A stretch of 64,000 bases of DNA from contig NW_008708458.1 in NCBI RefSeq assembly GCF_000327385.1, positions 63,282 to 127,281 of the forward strand, given 5' to 3'. Positions 22,721-35,455 of the stretch are shown here, in pieces. The notes beneath the pieces were generated by a model. That model was given only the letters and a program-made list of their open reading frames with translations. It was not told the DNA's origin and ran no database searches. Within the stretch, counting starts at the first letter, position 1. The number at the start of each line of letters is the position of its first letter. Both the position numbers and the translations under genes were made by a program. The stretch is from Lottia gigantea (lineage: Eukaryota > Mollusca > Gastropoda > Lottiidae).

Positions 22721-25700
22721 TCAATTAGCTTGATTTGGTTTCAGCATAACTCCGTATCTTTCTAAATGATATCTTTTAGCCTGACAAAAAATAAAACATA
22801 AAAAAACACATTAAACATCACTAACCTTAATATATCTAATTATGGATGTCAGAACAAGAAACAATCTTACAATTATATTGAACATAATAGCCTCTAAAAT
22901 CTTTCCTTTCATGAAAATAAAGCATTGGTGTTGACAAATATTGGAAGGAATTTGTTGAAATGGCAAAGAATTGTTTGCTACAAATTCATAAAAAAAATAG
23001 TGTCCCAAATAACATACACCAAGGTCGAACGTTGAGCAATAATATGCCTGCTTTTTATTGCCCGTTTACTTTTCAAAGACAAACACAGGACAACGACCGA
23101 CTTATTAATCATCAAAATCTGTTGTAGAGGACATCAATGGCATAGATGTCAAAGATTTAAATGGATTGGTGGTTGGGAAGGGTGTTGAAATATCGGTATG
23201 AAAAATACGCCTTTTATTGTTTACTATCGTCGGTCAGTATTTCGCTGAAAAAAGACATTTTTAAGATTATTTTCTCCTTTTATACTTCATTGTGTTATAT
23301 TTCATATTATATCTATATTTCATTTTATATCTTATTGTAAATCGTTGTACTGTTAGATTTGTATGCTGCCCACAATGAGCGTATATGCAATAAAATCTGT
23401 TCTTATCTTAGATAGCCTCCCTCCCCCAAATCCCTAACATATGTTGACAGCCTGTTAACTCTCAATAACTTGATAAATGTTCTTGTCGTCCAATTCACTA
23501 TAATTAGTAGTTTCGAAACTTATAATTCTATAAGATTGCAGTTTATCGTGTCTGACTTTCGTGTGTCGTTCTCATCATTGTAAAGTCGATCGATAACTGG
23601 ATGTTATAAAGGTTTTGTTATTTCAAGGAAAACTTAACCCTCTATGACGCTAATCAGTTGATCTTGATACATGAAATCGAGGGTTATAATTCTAAAAAAA
23701 TTAATCAAAACATTAGTATCTTTGAATTTGTTCGAGGTTTCACTGAAAGTACCTTCAAAACTGTATACCAATATAGATATGAAAAAATAATATCAAAGTT
23801 TACTGATTCTATTTCATTTTTGTTCAGTCTTCAGATATAGTAATCATTTGAGACGACAGCTGGAATTATAGTTTAGTACAAGTAAATCATCTCACCTGGT
23901 ATAATCTGTCCTTTTGTTCCATCAACCTTCTTTTTCTGTAAGCCTGAAATTATAAGCAAATAGAAATGTTCTTGTAAATAATCACATTGGATACAATGGA
24001 AATAAGAACTAAAGTAGCCTAACTGGTCGGTTAACTGCATGGAAAGTCCGGAATGGTCTCACTGCAGAGGATATCCGACAATATTTGACCTTTGACATTT
24101 ACATCTAAAACAATCATGTTTATAGGCTATTGAGAGTTGTACAAAGAAAATAAGCAATAAAGATACTGATCAGTTTTAACATGGATTGTCTATATGTCTA
24201 TTAAGACTACCATGTTTTGACTGAAATTTTATGCTTTGTTCCTTTCATCATTACAAAACCAATGGTGAATGCAATGCAGTATCATATTTTTAGTCTTTAC
24301 GCAGTGGTTGAAAAGAATTCAAAAAACAAAAATTCTATATTCCATCAGTAGCCTACTGTTTAGAAGTTTGCAATAAAACTGACCGACGAAAGTGCTAAAA
24401 CAGTAGGCTTTGGACGTTATCTTCATCAATTTCTTTGAACATTACATGTATATATACAAAAAAGATGCTGAGTCTTTACGCAGTGGTTGAAAAGAATTTA
24501 AAATAAAAAATTCAATATTCCATCAGTAGCCTACTGTTTAGAAGTTTGCAATAGAACTGACAGACGAAAGTGCTAAAACAGTAGGCTTTGGACGTTATCT
24601 TCATCAATTTCTCACTATTTCAGCAACCAACCCTAAACATAAACATTTACATGTATTGCATATGAACAAGGAAAATTCAAAGAAAATCTTGTGATTTATT
24701 GCTAATCTATTCATTAATATCTCTGTTAGCTCGATGAGTCGTCTCAACAGGTAAAATGGAAACAATCACAGTTACATGAACATCTCAGACTGAAATGTTG
24801 AAATTTATGGTAAACAAAATTCATTGATATTCCATACTTATACGTTTAAAATAAAAATATCTGCACTATCAGCGTCTTATTTAGACTTGAACAACCAGAA
24901 TCTTTCGAATTCTTTGATTATTGTTACAGACTGCGTGCCTGGAAAAATATCTTTCGTTACATGGCGTTGCTCGTCTTCATCATATAAATCAGGTGCAGAA
25001 AAGTAAGATGTATCTGTACAATGTTACTTGGTTTTTGATAAATTGTTCAGAATATGCATGCCCTTTCTATAGCACGAATTTAAATAGTACAGACTCGTGT
25101 AAGAATCTGGGATGGCTGTTTTTTTTTGTTTTTTTTTTTTTAACTAAAATGGCACTTCAACTGACTATAACGGAAACGTATATGTCATCTTTACACACCA
25201 ATACAGGTGTAGAGGTTAGGTTATCCACACTAAATCCGTGCAACAGTTCATCACTAAACCATGATAATTCAACGTCATATTTTCTTGTCATTTGTAATAT
25301 TAAAAAAGAGATAAAATATGGCTATCACTCTTGTTTCCCAACTTTAATATTGTAACAGACAAGAAATAAATTCGATACAGGAGGTAAATTATCTTCTCAA
25401 GTCTGGAAGTTGATCAGACGATTGAAAATGTAATCAACCTTGACATATAAGAGCTTCTGTAATTCCGTAAGTATTTTGCCGTACGTTGGAAATAGGTAAG
25501 CCACTGACGTCTCCTTATCATGACAACTGATGGAAATAGAGGTTAAATTTTTTAATTTTTTGGCTAATAGCAAAGTATGTATACTGGATTCTATTACAAT
25601 TTCAACTCCACACTGCGATTTATACCACCTCCGACATATCATACCTAGATGATGTAAACTAAGCCTTTCTTCAATATATGAAGCTACGGCTTCTAATATG

Positions 25701-28700
25701 CAAATCCAATTCCAAAGGCAAATCGTTTGTCGAAAATTGATACTTAATGTAATCATGTAAGTGTGAAACAGGGTTTTTTATACGGTTAAGTAAATATGAA
25801 GTAAAGAAGACGCAATTAAAATCTGGAATTTTCAGTAATCATATCACTTATGAATGACGGGTTTCCCATCAGCTAGGATGGACCAACAGTTTGTTTAAAA
25901 TGAAAAACTGAATATAAGTACTGTTATATTGAAACTAAGTGGCTGAAACATTGTTGAGACTCGCCTTTAACAATACGATACACACGGGACACATTTTCTT
26001 TTATTATTGACAGCAACCTAATCTGTTACCCTGTATAATATTCATTAAATACTTTTCTAATCTTAACGCTGCATCCGTCATCATGCAGTTCTAAATCTGA
26101 TTAAATCTAGGAAAAATTGGTGACGCATATATTTGCACAAATACACAGCCCTGCCATACACTTCCAAAACTTGAAAGTGTTCTACTACTTAGCAGTCCTC
26201 GTCAATTTTCAAAACGCTGAATTATAAGTAATATATCCGGAGGGCAATGCAGTAGTATTCAAATAAGATTTCTCGGAGCATCACAATTTAACTGTCACTA
26301 CCTCGAATAAAAAAAAACAATAAATATATTGACATGTAGATAAAATTCACATCACGTGTTAACGGATGTTGATATCCGGCAGTGGTCTATTTCCATATTG
26401 GAAATATTTCAACGAGATTTCTAGAAAAAAGTTACGGAAGGTTGAATTTCGTGATTTTAAAATGGAATGAAATGGCAAATGTATTGGTGGTGCGAGTCTA
26501 TAGAGTTTGATACTAGCCCCAATTCCCTGTATGGTTCCTTCACACTACAGACAGAGCTGGCCAGAGAAGAGCGGAGCAGCGCATTCAGGCGTTCAAATAT
26601 AAGCAGAGCAGGGCGACCTGAAATCAATCATTCGCTATGGCTGATTTCGCGTGTGACTTCTTTGCCACGGTAACTGAACATTAGACAACTGCCAGTTGCA
26701 AGCGGAAAAGTACAGCCGAATTTCTGAGCGAGTCGCTCTTTTCTGCTATGCGCCGCCCAGCTTGTGGTGTAAACTGCACGCCGCCCTACTCAGCTTGTAG
26801 TGTGCTGCAACTACACTTTCGATTATATCGTGTGGTTTTCAGTTGCAATGATCATATGGGCCAGTCTTCCAAAATTTTGTTTTGAAAATTTGAAATAGTC
26901 TTAGTCGGAGATTTTTGCCTCCGACTCGAATTTTGAATAAAATCTCGCGTTTCGTCGGCATGATTTATCCTATCAAACAAGTTTGATAATTGTCTCCGAT
27001 GCAAGACAAACCGTTATCATCTAATCAATTCCTTTTCCTTTCAATTGCATGCTCCGCACGTGATTATCGACAAGGTGGAAAAAGACCGACTGGAGATTTT
27101 TGTCTCCACGTGTGCCCGAGTTGACGGAGCGTGTTGGGAGAATTACCTACACCATTCTAAGTAACTTGTTTGTTTTTAAACGTGAAGTTTAGTGGTTGTC
27201 AGAGAAATTAAAATGTTTATAAATGTTTAAAGTTGAAAAGATTTCCCTGGGGAATTAAACAATAAATTTCCGTGACAATAAAAAAATGTTATCTGCTTAA
27301 CTACAGCCGTCAGATTTTAACATGTGTTTTCATTATATTTTTCTTTATTTATACGCACATATTTATATAGTTTTGACATAAAAATTATGAGATTTCGAAG
27401 ACCAGGAAGTGTTATTTTTTATTAATATTCAGAAGACCTTACGGTGAACTGTGGACTCCCCATATAGAAGATTAGTATCATTAAGGAATAAAGTATGTAC
27501 TTAGACGTACATAATTAATAAGGACTCTAGGTATTGTCTATTAATATGCTTTGTCTCTGTGGGTAATATAAAATAATCATCGTTTATTCGCATAAACTGA
27601 ACACTCATCATGAGATAAATCTTATAAGAAATCATCATCCGTAGGTTGAAACTGGGGTTAATCTGCTACTTTTCAAATTGTTTTGATCAAAAGAATAAAG
27701 CATATGTTTTCAGCAGATATAAATCGTGTCGTATTTTGACCACAGATAAACGTTATTGTCACATTCACAGTTCTCCTTAGCTGTGAGGTTTCACATTAGA
27801 TTTTTGGGGAAGTGGATAAATAGAATATGATTTATATAAGGTATCTACTATCATAGATATCTTATAAGGGTCACAACTTTTTAAATTGGGTCGGTGCTCT
27901 CTACAATACTTTACGTCACCAGTAGATACTGAAAATTTAGTCACCAGTTGATATTGAACATTCAGTTACCAGTCGATATTGAATATTCAATCACCAGTAG
28001 AGACTGAATATTCGGTTTCAATACATTCTGAACATTTAGTCACCAGTAGATACTGAACATTTAGTCACTAGTAGATACTGGATATTTAGTCACCAGTCGA
28101 TACTAAATATCCAGTCATCAGTAGATGCTGATCATTCAGAAGCCAGTAGATATTAAACAGTCACCAGTATATATTGAACATTCAGTCACCAGTCGATATT
28201 GATTGTTCAGTCACCAGTCGATACCGAACATTCAGTCACCATTATATATTGAACACATTCACCAGTACATACTGAACATTCAGTCACCAGTACATACTGA
28301 ACATTCAGTCACCAGTCGATATTGAACATTCAGTTACCAGTACATACTGAACATTCAATCACCAGTACATACTGAACATTCAGTCACCAGTCGATATTGA
28401 ACATTCAGTTACCAGTACATACTGAACATTCAATCACCAGTCGATATTGAATATTCAGTCACTAGTATATATTAAACATACAGCCACCAGTAGATAACAT
28501 TCAGTCACCAGTCAATATTGAACATGTGTCACCAGTAGATACTGAACATTCAGTCACTGGCATATATTGAACATACAGCCACCAGTCGATATTGAACATT
28601 CAGTCATCAGTCGATATTAAACATGTGTCACCAGTAGATAACATTCAGTCACCAGTCAATATTGAACATGTGTCACCAGTAGATACTGAACATACAGTCA

Positions 28701-31700
28701 CCAGTCGATATTGAACATTCAGTCACCAGTCGATACTGAACATTCAGTCACCAGTCGATATTGAATATTCAGTCACTGGCATATATTGAACATACAGCCA
28801 CCAGTCGATATTGAACATTCAGTCATCAGTCGATATTGAACATGTGTCACCAGTAGATAACATTCAGTCACCAGTCAATATTGAACATGTGTCACCAGTA
28901 GATACTGAACATACATTCACCAGTCGATATTGATTATACAGTCACCCGTACATACTGAAACTTCAGTCACCAGTGCTTACTGAACATCCAGTCACCATTC
29001 GATATTGAACATTCAGTCACCAGTATATACGAAACATTCAGCAACCAATCACCACACCAGTATAAATTGAATATTCAGTCATCGGCCACCAGTCCAGAAC
29101 ATACTGAACAATGAGTCACTAGTATATATTGAACATTCAGTTACCAGTATACATACTGATTCAGCACTAATCATTCAGTAAGTCAAGGAGGTACTGAACA
29201 TTTAGTATATGATGGTCGACTTAATTTCAGTATTTGCTAAATTTTCTCCCAAATCCTTTAAAAAGACACTCACCGTAAGGTAGATATATACGAGGAACAT
29301 GATATGGAATAAGACATAAATTACAGCAATAGTTTCAATACAGAAAACATCCCAAGTATATAGTTTTTGTTTTGTAATTTTCTTGCTGAGACAGGCCATC
29401 AAAGAATTTTCAGCAATCTGTAGGCACAGAAACACCAAGGTGACTATCACGTAGACATCCTGAAAAAGTTATATAATTTTTAGTTTTAATAAACTGACAT
29501 AGAATTATATCCTAGCGACATTTTCTAGAACACTAATTATAGTCGATATTATTTGCAAATTCGGGTACCACTGGGTCCACACAAACTGGTGTGATACGTT
29601 TTTATAGAATATGGTAGAACCGACGTTGCGTTGCGTTGGGGGCTGTAAAGTTTCAGAAGTACAGGCAACTGAACGCCAGCGTTTAATGCAGCAACAAAGC
29701 GTGACTCTGCTGCAAAAAAGAGGGTGATAATGGCTTGATTTCAGAAAGAAATAATGTACCCATATCGCTTTAAATCCTTACATTTGTTTACTTTACTACT
29801 TCACCGCTATCAAACTGTAGTGTGGTAATGTGAACAGGGCTTGAAAGATGTTCATTTGGATAAATGTTTCTTTCAGATGAACGCTTCGGCTTCACGATGA
29901 TGTTTTATTCTATTGCACAGATATATGGGTATTGCAAGATCTTTTGTATCTGCCTGGCAGCTCTAAATGAATGAAGTCAGTCAACCATGATGAATAACTT
30001 AAATACCTTTTCAGAATTAAGTTTTTAAATCTCTAATTAATTGAGGGAGAATATCTCGTAAAACATGCAATATGCATTAAAAGGATCAATAGAAAATCAG
30101 CTGCAAAAAAGTAGTTGTCAAATAGAGATACAATAACAGTTCCGCCTCTTATCTTTTCGCTTCTCGGACAGGATACCATACCGGATTCATTATATAGTTT
30201 TAAGTGAAGTCAAATCTATCTACTCCGGATCAATGTCTAGCTCAGAGCTGTGACTTTCGAGCTCATAGATGTGCCTATTTAGCTCAGAGCATATATATCT
30301 AGCTCATAAGAGTTTTTTTTTTATCTAGCTCAGAGCAGTTTCTATTTAGCCCAGCATAGTGGCCCTTAAGTACAAAGTATCTTGCTCAGAGCAGTAACCA
30401 TTTAGCCAGAGTAGTGTCTATATAGCTCAGAGTTGTGTCTATCTAGCCCAGAACCGTTTCTATCTAGCTCAGAGCAATGGCTATCTACCTCAGAGTAATA
30501 TCATTCTTGCCCTGGGCAGTGTCTTGTGGCTCAAATAAGTTCCTATCTAGCTAAGAGTAGAGTCTTTCTAAGAGTAATGTTCATCTAGCCCAGAGCCGTG
30601 TCCATTTAACTCAAAGTAATGTCTTTCTGGTACAGAGTAGTGTCTTTATTAGTACAGAGTAGTGTCCATCTAACCTTAAAGTAATTACTAGTTCTTAGCA
30701 ATCTATCTGGCCAAAAGCAGTGTCTACTGTCTATCTAGTTGAAAGCAGTGTATATCTAGCCCGGAGCAGTGTCTATTTCGCGTACGCCTAGAGTCGTGTC
30801 TATAGTAACACTGGTGTCATCTTAATGGTACAGGATCTGTCTTGATCAGAATATTGTCGTGCCTTTTAAATATTAAATAATTTTAAGTTTTATAAGTAGA
30901 AACGTGAAAATCTGGGCAGTTAGTTTATCAATGAAAATTGTCTATATGTATGTAATACTTACCAAATAAGTAAGATACGATATGGTAGGTAAGGACTGGT
31001 GAATAGCCATTTTAAAAATAAAAGCAGTCATTAACAATGTGACATTATTATACATTCTATCTACCGTGTTTGGTTCTTCTGTTGCCATACAAAATGTAGA
31101 AATTGAAATCAATGCCTGAAAAGACAGATATTCTTTTCAGTTGAATCGATCACAGGAAAATTGCTTATTTTGTCTGGCCTTTGGTGAAAGTGTCAAATTT
31201 TGATTATACTGAATGAAACACATTATTTTACAGCTTCAAACGTATAGCACATCGTTTTTCCGCGCTGAAATCTTTAGTAGCCTACAGGCAGTAATATCAC
31301 GTGGGCTTCTTTCATGACCTGAACGGGATATTGAAATTAACACTCAGTATTGTGCAATGAGCAAAATTTGTCACATTTGCCGTCCTCTTCATACGATTTT
31401 CACCTTTCATGGGATTTTAATGTTCAAATTTGAAGAATCGACGCTTTTTACTTGTCAATTTTTCAAACTTGCATCACTTACAGAAATAAGATTACATGAA
31501 TATATGTTACATTGCTTATAGGCTTATGAAAAATTAAAAACAATATAGTTAAATCTTTTGTTCGAAATGTGAAAATCAGATTGCAAATGACAATGTGTAT
31601 AATCTTCCAATTTGTGATACTGTATTTCAACGTAAAACTATTTTGTTAATAAGTTTGTAAGATAAGCTGTATTTAAACCGATTAACGGTCTGCGCATTTC

Positions 31701-34700
31701 ACCAATACAGACAGATCAACAATCACAAAAGGCTTAGCTAAATATATCAATTTGTTGTGATATTACAAATCTCTATATAAATATTAAGATTGTGTTAATT
31801 ACATCTAATAATGAAAATAATAACATGAGAGTGTTCACTGATAAGACGATTTGGTGAATACATATTACATACCACGATGAAAACAATATTCCACATATAA
31901 AACCCAATTTTTCTCTTGACTCGGCATTGGGCGAATATAATAGGATGGACGGTCGAACTAATATATTCCCTTGTTGTTGAATATCTGAATGTTTCAACAT
32001 GTTCGTATAAGTCCCATTCTCCAGCATCTTCAAAGGTCCTGGTATTCACTGTAGAAAGGGCCTGTTGATCTTCGATTAAATGAACTTCATCGGCCGACCT
32101 TTCTGTAGATAACTCTAAAGATAAATCCTGAAAAAATAAAAAAATAAAATAAAAAATTCCTGAAAGAAAAAATTTACGAAACTACCCTGTTCATTTTATA
32201 CAAACAACAGATTGTAATCTAAGTTAAGTAGTCATATAATTGGTGACTGTCTACCAAGTGAAATAACGGCTTATAAACTCTTATAGTCCCTGTCGCTGGT
32301 TGGAGAAGTTCATTTTATTTCAGACGAACCGAAAGTCAAGTTTTTCATTGTGAAAGTGACAGAGGTAACTGAAGATCAGCAAATAATATAAAAACCCCCG
32401 ATCTGTTTGCTATCTTGAATCTTGTCGATATGCACTGTTGTTATCTACTAACAATACCTAAAAGCACAATGAACGTCGTGGAAAATTTAATATAAAATTA
32501 GAAAAGAAACTTAAATTCCATTGCAGTCGGTTCTATCTATTCACACTTTTACCTTTTACAACAGGGGTACACATAATCTATTCCTATTTTTTTAAAATCT
32601 ATTTCGAGAATAATAATAAAGAGGACTGTGTGTAGACAGAAGAAAATATTTGGAAATGTCATAATTGTTAAATCGCGTGCCATATGAAGAAAAAAAGTCG
32701 TCAAAAGCTATTTCTGAATAATTTCTAAAAATGTTAAAGAACACATGCTAATGGATTAAAATTAAAGAAAATGTCACATTATATATAGAACGTCTGATTT
32801 CTATTCATCCATGCTTAATCTAAGTTTCTTAAAGAATCTTAACCACTTTTCATGTTGGAGACAGGATTGACATTTTCTGTCAATTGCACATATTCCAATT
32901 AATTCAAATTCAATCTTCTAATCAGCAATACTAATTGTATCCGCTAAAGCAGTTAGAAACTTACAAATCTGTAGCTAAATATCTAGAAATAACTCCATAG
33001 AAAATTTCAAGGGTTATAGAAACCAGTTTCCACTGTCACAATATAAAATCAGACAGTTCAAGTTAAATGTCAATGTATTATTGTATTGGATAAGAGACGA
33101 TTAGGGGTGCTTTCACCAGTTAAAAGCCATTACGAAAAAAATATCTTTGCATAAATAAGATCTTTAATTGATTGATAAAAGTTTTGAGAAAAATCTAACT
33201 AAATTATATTTAACTACGAGATTCTGCGAATGGGATGTCTGTGAAACAAGGTGCTTTGGCAGATTGATCTTAATCACTTTCAATGACAATCGAACATTGT
33301 GTCCATGATACTGTCAGAATCATGAGATAGTAATTTGGGTATTAAATAAGGATATAAAACTTAAAAAACCTGAACGTCAAAAGGGAAATGTTTTAACTCC
33401 AAATTTTCTCGAAATGTGCCTTTAAATCTCCAAAGTAAGGTAACAACTGGATATTTGTAACCCTTTTGATTAAAATGCACTGCAAAATTTCTTCTGTTGA
33501 ATGCTAAATCTCCAACTGCATTTAAAACGGTCATTCGTGGTATCCAGTGTTCTGTAGGATCGTACATGCTTTTATCCTACAAAAGAAAAAGAAGTTTCAT
33601 TATCCCAATGAGCACGATATTTCGGCGCCAATAATATTTTTGCACGAAAAAGCGGCCGATGTGCGGTGGTCTATGTCAACCCTACGTAATCGGGAGTGAA
33701 GGGGAAATATCTGGCAAGTTTTATAGGAAGTCTCATTGTCGGCTAGTGCGCTGGTGAGACCCGTCATTTTCTTGAACTTTCTTAAGGTTAATCAATTTTG
33801 GGGAGGCCACCAGAGACGCCCTTATGCGATAAAAAAAACAGTTGACATAAACTGTTACCTCTATCGCATTCACAAGACACATTTAACATCAAATGTATTA
33901 AAATAAGATGAAATCTTTACTGAGTCAAGGGCGATAACTTAAAAACCATTCACCGAAATATCTCAAATTCCAACTTGACCAAGATCTCATTGTTCTAGAT
34001 GATCACACCTAATTTCATTACAATCGAAAACTGTTGTCTCAGTTGAGTTCACAAACAAACATGTTTTCATTAAGTCAAGGGCAATAACTCAAAACCGTTC
34101 ATCGAAAAATCGTCAATTTCGAATTTGACCAAGATCTCATCAATATAAATGATCACACACAATAACTCAAAAACTGTTCATCGAAATATCGTCAAATTCG
34201 AACTTGACCAAGATCTCATCAATATAAGATTAATGATCACAATCAATTTCATTAATAACAGATAAGAACTGTAGTCTCTATCGTGTTAACAAGGCAATTG
34301 TGGACGGACGTGGGCGTAAAAATGTTCAGCCTACTCAAAATAATCATACATTTAGCTCTGCTGCCTTTTGTAAGGCTGGTTCTTGCCATTTTGCTTGAAC
34401 AAAAACTTCAGCTTCAAAAACCTGATCTACTGTTTCGATGTTAAGGATCTGCAAAAAGGCACATTTCAGTTCTACTGTCACCTGAAAAAAATGGAAGACT
34501 GTGGTCAATCTCTTGACTTAAGTAAATACTAAATAAAACCGAACAGCAGATCCAGCGCAATACTAATAGAAACACCTCTACGGTGGTTCATACACGACAT
34601 CATTTATTTTTTTAATTTTGAATTAACAAATTAAACAAAGTGGTGGTTATTATTTTTTTAATTTTGAATTAACAAATTAAACAAAGTGGTGGTTATTCAA

Positions 34701-35296
34701 AAAATTATTTTTTATAAGAATATTCCAGTTTTTAAATTCAAAATTGAAAAAATAAATGATGTCGTATAAGAACCACCGTAAGACTCAACCAAATTCAAAA
34801 GCTATCATTTAGAATTTATCATTCTTTTTTTAGGCCTCATAAAGTTACGCTCTATTTCCAAAATTCATCAGTGTACGATGTCTGACCTTGTTGATATTGT
34901 TATCAAACAGATGTTCCTGAAGTTAAAGTTACGCCACAACACTTTGCTCTGCACTGTAGCTTTAGCTACGACGGCCAGACTAAAAAAAATGTCAACAAAC
35001 TCAAAATGTAAACAAACCTTGTCTTTTCGACAACCAAGGAATTGTGTTTTCTGTGGCGCAACTCTTTCATTCATGTTGAAAACGACATTAGTACAACCTT
35101 CTATAATAGTTTTCCCTTTTTCTATTGTAAACATTAGTCTACGGAAAGCATCAGTAAGTTTCACAGGCGTATAAGTATGGACTTCGGGCATCTGGCTATG
35201 ATTTTGGTTTTGATTTTGGTTATCATTTTGTTCCATTGTTGGTGAATTCGAGCTAGACTGTGGACCACTATGTGGCTTAATGCTTTGGTTCGACAT
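22721..35296 (-). CDS. Cys-less pentameric ligand-gated ion channel-like protein C (complete, 8 exons, 439 aa)
   Basis: Exons in gene order: 35018-35296, 34350-34481, 33370-33576, 31873-32127, 30963-31115, 29274-29459, 23896-23943, 22721-22780, all phase 0. The architecture is as in gene B: Asn/Gln/Ser-rich N-terminus with a Q-N-Q-N-Q-N run, conserved helix, KWQEP, HWIPRM and FPFDVQ without Cys-loop cysteines, then RVKRK and M1. M2 has Asp -1', Tyr 2', Met 9', Lys 15', His 19'. The M3-M4 loop is about 12 residues. The final exon ends early (...MLKPNQAN) because a deletion relative to A, B and D brings in a stop. The tail is therefore 12 residues shorter, but the rest is intact and the gene looks functional. 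B and C share introns and flanks in inverted orientation. AATAAA candidates lie about 300 bp downstream (22398-22420 region). Confidence 0.85.
24300..24612. repeat. Direct duplication of about 130 bp in intron 6 of gene C
   Basis: The block starting TCTTTACGCAGTGGTTGAAA and ending GGACGTTATCTTCATCAATT occurs twice, at about 24294-24431 and 24472-24610, with only a few differences. That points to a recent local duplication. Within each unit CAGTAGCCTACTGTTTAG and AAACAGTAGGCTTTGG form a short inverted pair. Confidence 0.7.
25397..25756 (-). CDS. 119-aa ORF of unknown function inside intron 6 of gene C
   Basis: An open frame on the coding strand of gene C starts MITLSINFRQTICLWNWICI and ends ...YIFNRLINFQT. 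Its C-terminal third is matched in frame, including the stop, in gene A intron 6 (7427-7563), where the frame is broken upstream. The in-frame length difference between the two suggests past coding constraint. It could be an old captured gene fragment, an alternative terminal exon of the channel, or chance. No family is recognised, and no splice acceptor is clearly placed. Confidence 0.25.
   Translation of the reverse strand: MITLSINFRQTICLWNWICILEAVASYIEERLSLHHLGMICRRWYKSQCGVEIVIESSIHTLLLAKKLKNLTSISISCHDKETSVAYLFPTYGKILTELQKLLYVKVDYIFNRLINFQT
26515..26830. other. GC-richer block with CACACTACA / TGTAGTGTG ends
   Basis: Compared with its AT-rich surroundings this stretch in intron 6 of C is GC-rich. 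It runs from GGTTCCTTCACACTACAGAC to CAGCTTGTAGTGTGCTGC, an imperfect inverted pair, and looks like a short inserted DNA element. No family assigned. Confidence 0.3.
27915..29165 (-). repeat. Large 25-bp minisatellite in intron 6 of gene C
   Basis: About 48 units of CATTCAGTCACCAGTCGATA plus TTGAA on the + strand, the reverse complement of the units in A and B. It starts about 100 bp after the exon 6 donor in gene orientation. Higher-order duplication is visible: the segment around 28490-28690 recurs at about 28745-28920. Confidence 0.85.
30035..30108 (-). pseudogene. Decayed D-type exon 5 relic in intron 5 of gene C
   Basis: On the minus strand TTTTTTGCAG is followed by CTGATTTTCTATTGATCCTT then TTAATGC. 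CTGATTTT matches the start of D exon 5 and CTATTGATCC-TTTAATGC its middle, with the intervening 24 bp or so missing. The functional C exon 5 lies 855 bp upstream in gene order (30963-31115) and is of the other, B-type. Confidence 0.5.
30225..30815 (-). repeat. About 21-bp minisatellite in intron 5 of gene C
   Basis: Some 25 degenerate copies of GTGTCTATCTAGCTCAGAGCA on the + strand. The array is unique to gene C in this window and is not present in the matching part of gene A. Confidence 0.75.
32780..32935 (-). pseudogene. Zinc-finger-like coding relic in intron 3 of gene C
   Basis: Reverse strand reads ICAIDRKCQSCLQHEKWLRF then FKKLRLSMDE before a stop. It matches the 14800-14950 relic of gene B with only one or two residue changes up to the stop. 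Both sit in the same intron, so the relic predates the inverted duplication. See the gene B entry for the nuclear-receptor resemblance. Confidence 0.3.
33830..34270. repeat. Tandem 'GGGCRATAACTC' repeat in intron 2 of gene C
   Basis: Three imperfect units carry CAAGGGCGATAACTTAAAAA or CAAGGGCAATAACTCAAAAC, CATCGAAATATCGTCAAATT and AACTTGACCAAGATCTCATC. This kind of sequence is, to my knowledge, a common dispersed repeat in molluscan genomes, which supports the organism guess. Confidence 0.6.
34579..34780. mobile_element. Short MITE with TACGGTGGTTC...GAACCACCGTA termini
   Basis: Terminal inverted repeats of about 43 bp: CGGTGGTTCATACACGACAT at the left and, as reverse complement, ATGTCGTATAAGAACCACCG-like sequence at the right. 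TA on both sides is a possible target duplication. The core has a 43-bp tandem duplication ending CAAAGTGGTGG. It lies in intron 1 of gene C. Confidence 0.75.
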
Positions 35297-35450
35297 TTCG
35301 TAAGATGATATATGGATTAAGTCCTTGAAAAATGAACTGAAAAGCGAAAGAAAACTTTTCTCATTTCTTTCACGAATATGAAAGTGACGCCATCTTCTTT
35401 CCTCGCAGAAGACTAGGCAAGGGGAACTACTCTACTTATTTTAATAAGTA
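35297..35450 (-). promoter_or_regulatory. Gene C 5' region with conserved upstream ORF
   Basis: On the minus strand GTAGAGTAGTTCCCCTTGCC, then GAAGATGGCGTCACTTTC, match the gene B 5' region. The upstream ORF at 35370-35393 codes MASLSYS, identical to the first seven residues of the gene B upstream ORF. The neighbouring element on the right (35456 onward) is transcribed away from it. Confidence 0.45.
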
Positions 35451-35455
35451 CCTGG

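Noticed and set aside
24921-25355. 144-codon + strand ORF in gene C intron 6
   Set aside because: It includes a SINE remnant (24959-25012) and a poly-T stretch, shows no conserved motif, and is antisense to the gene.
27915-29165. CRISPR-like array of regularly spaced repeats
   Set aside because: The units are contiguous 25-bp tandem repeats without unique spacers, in an animal intron. It is a minisatellite.
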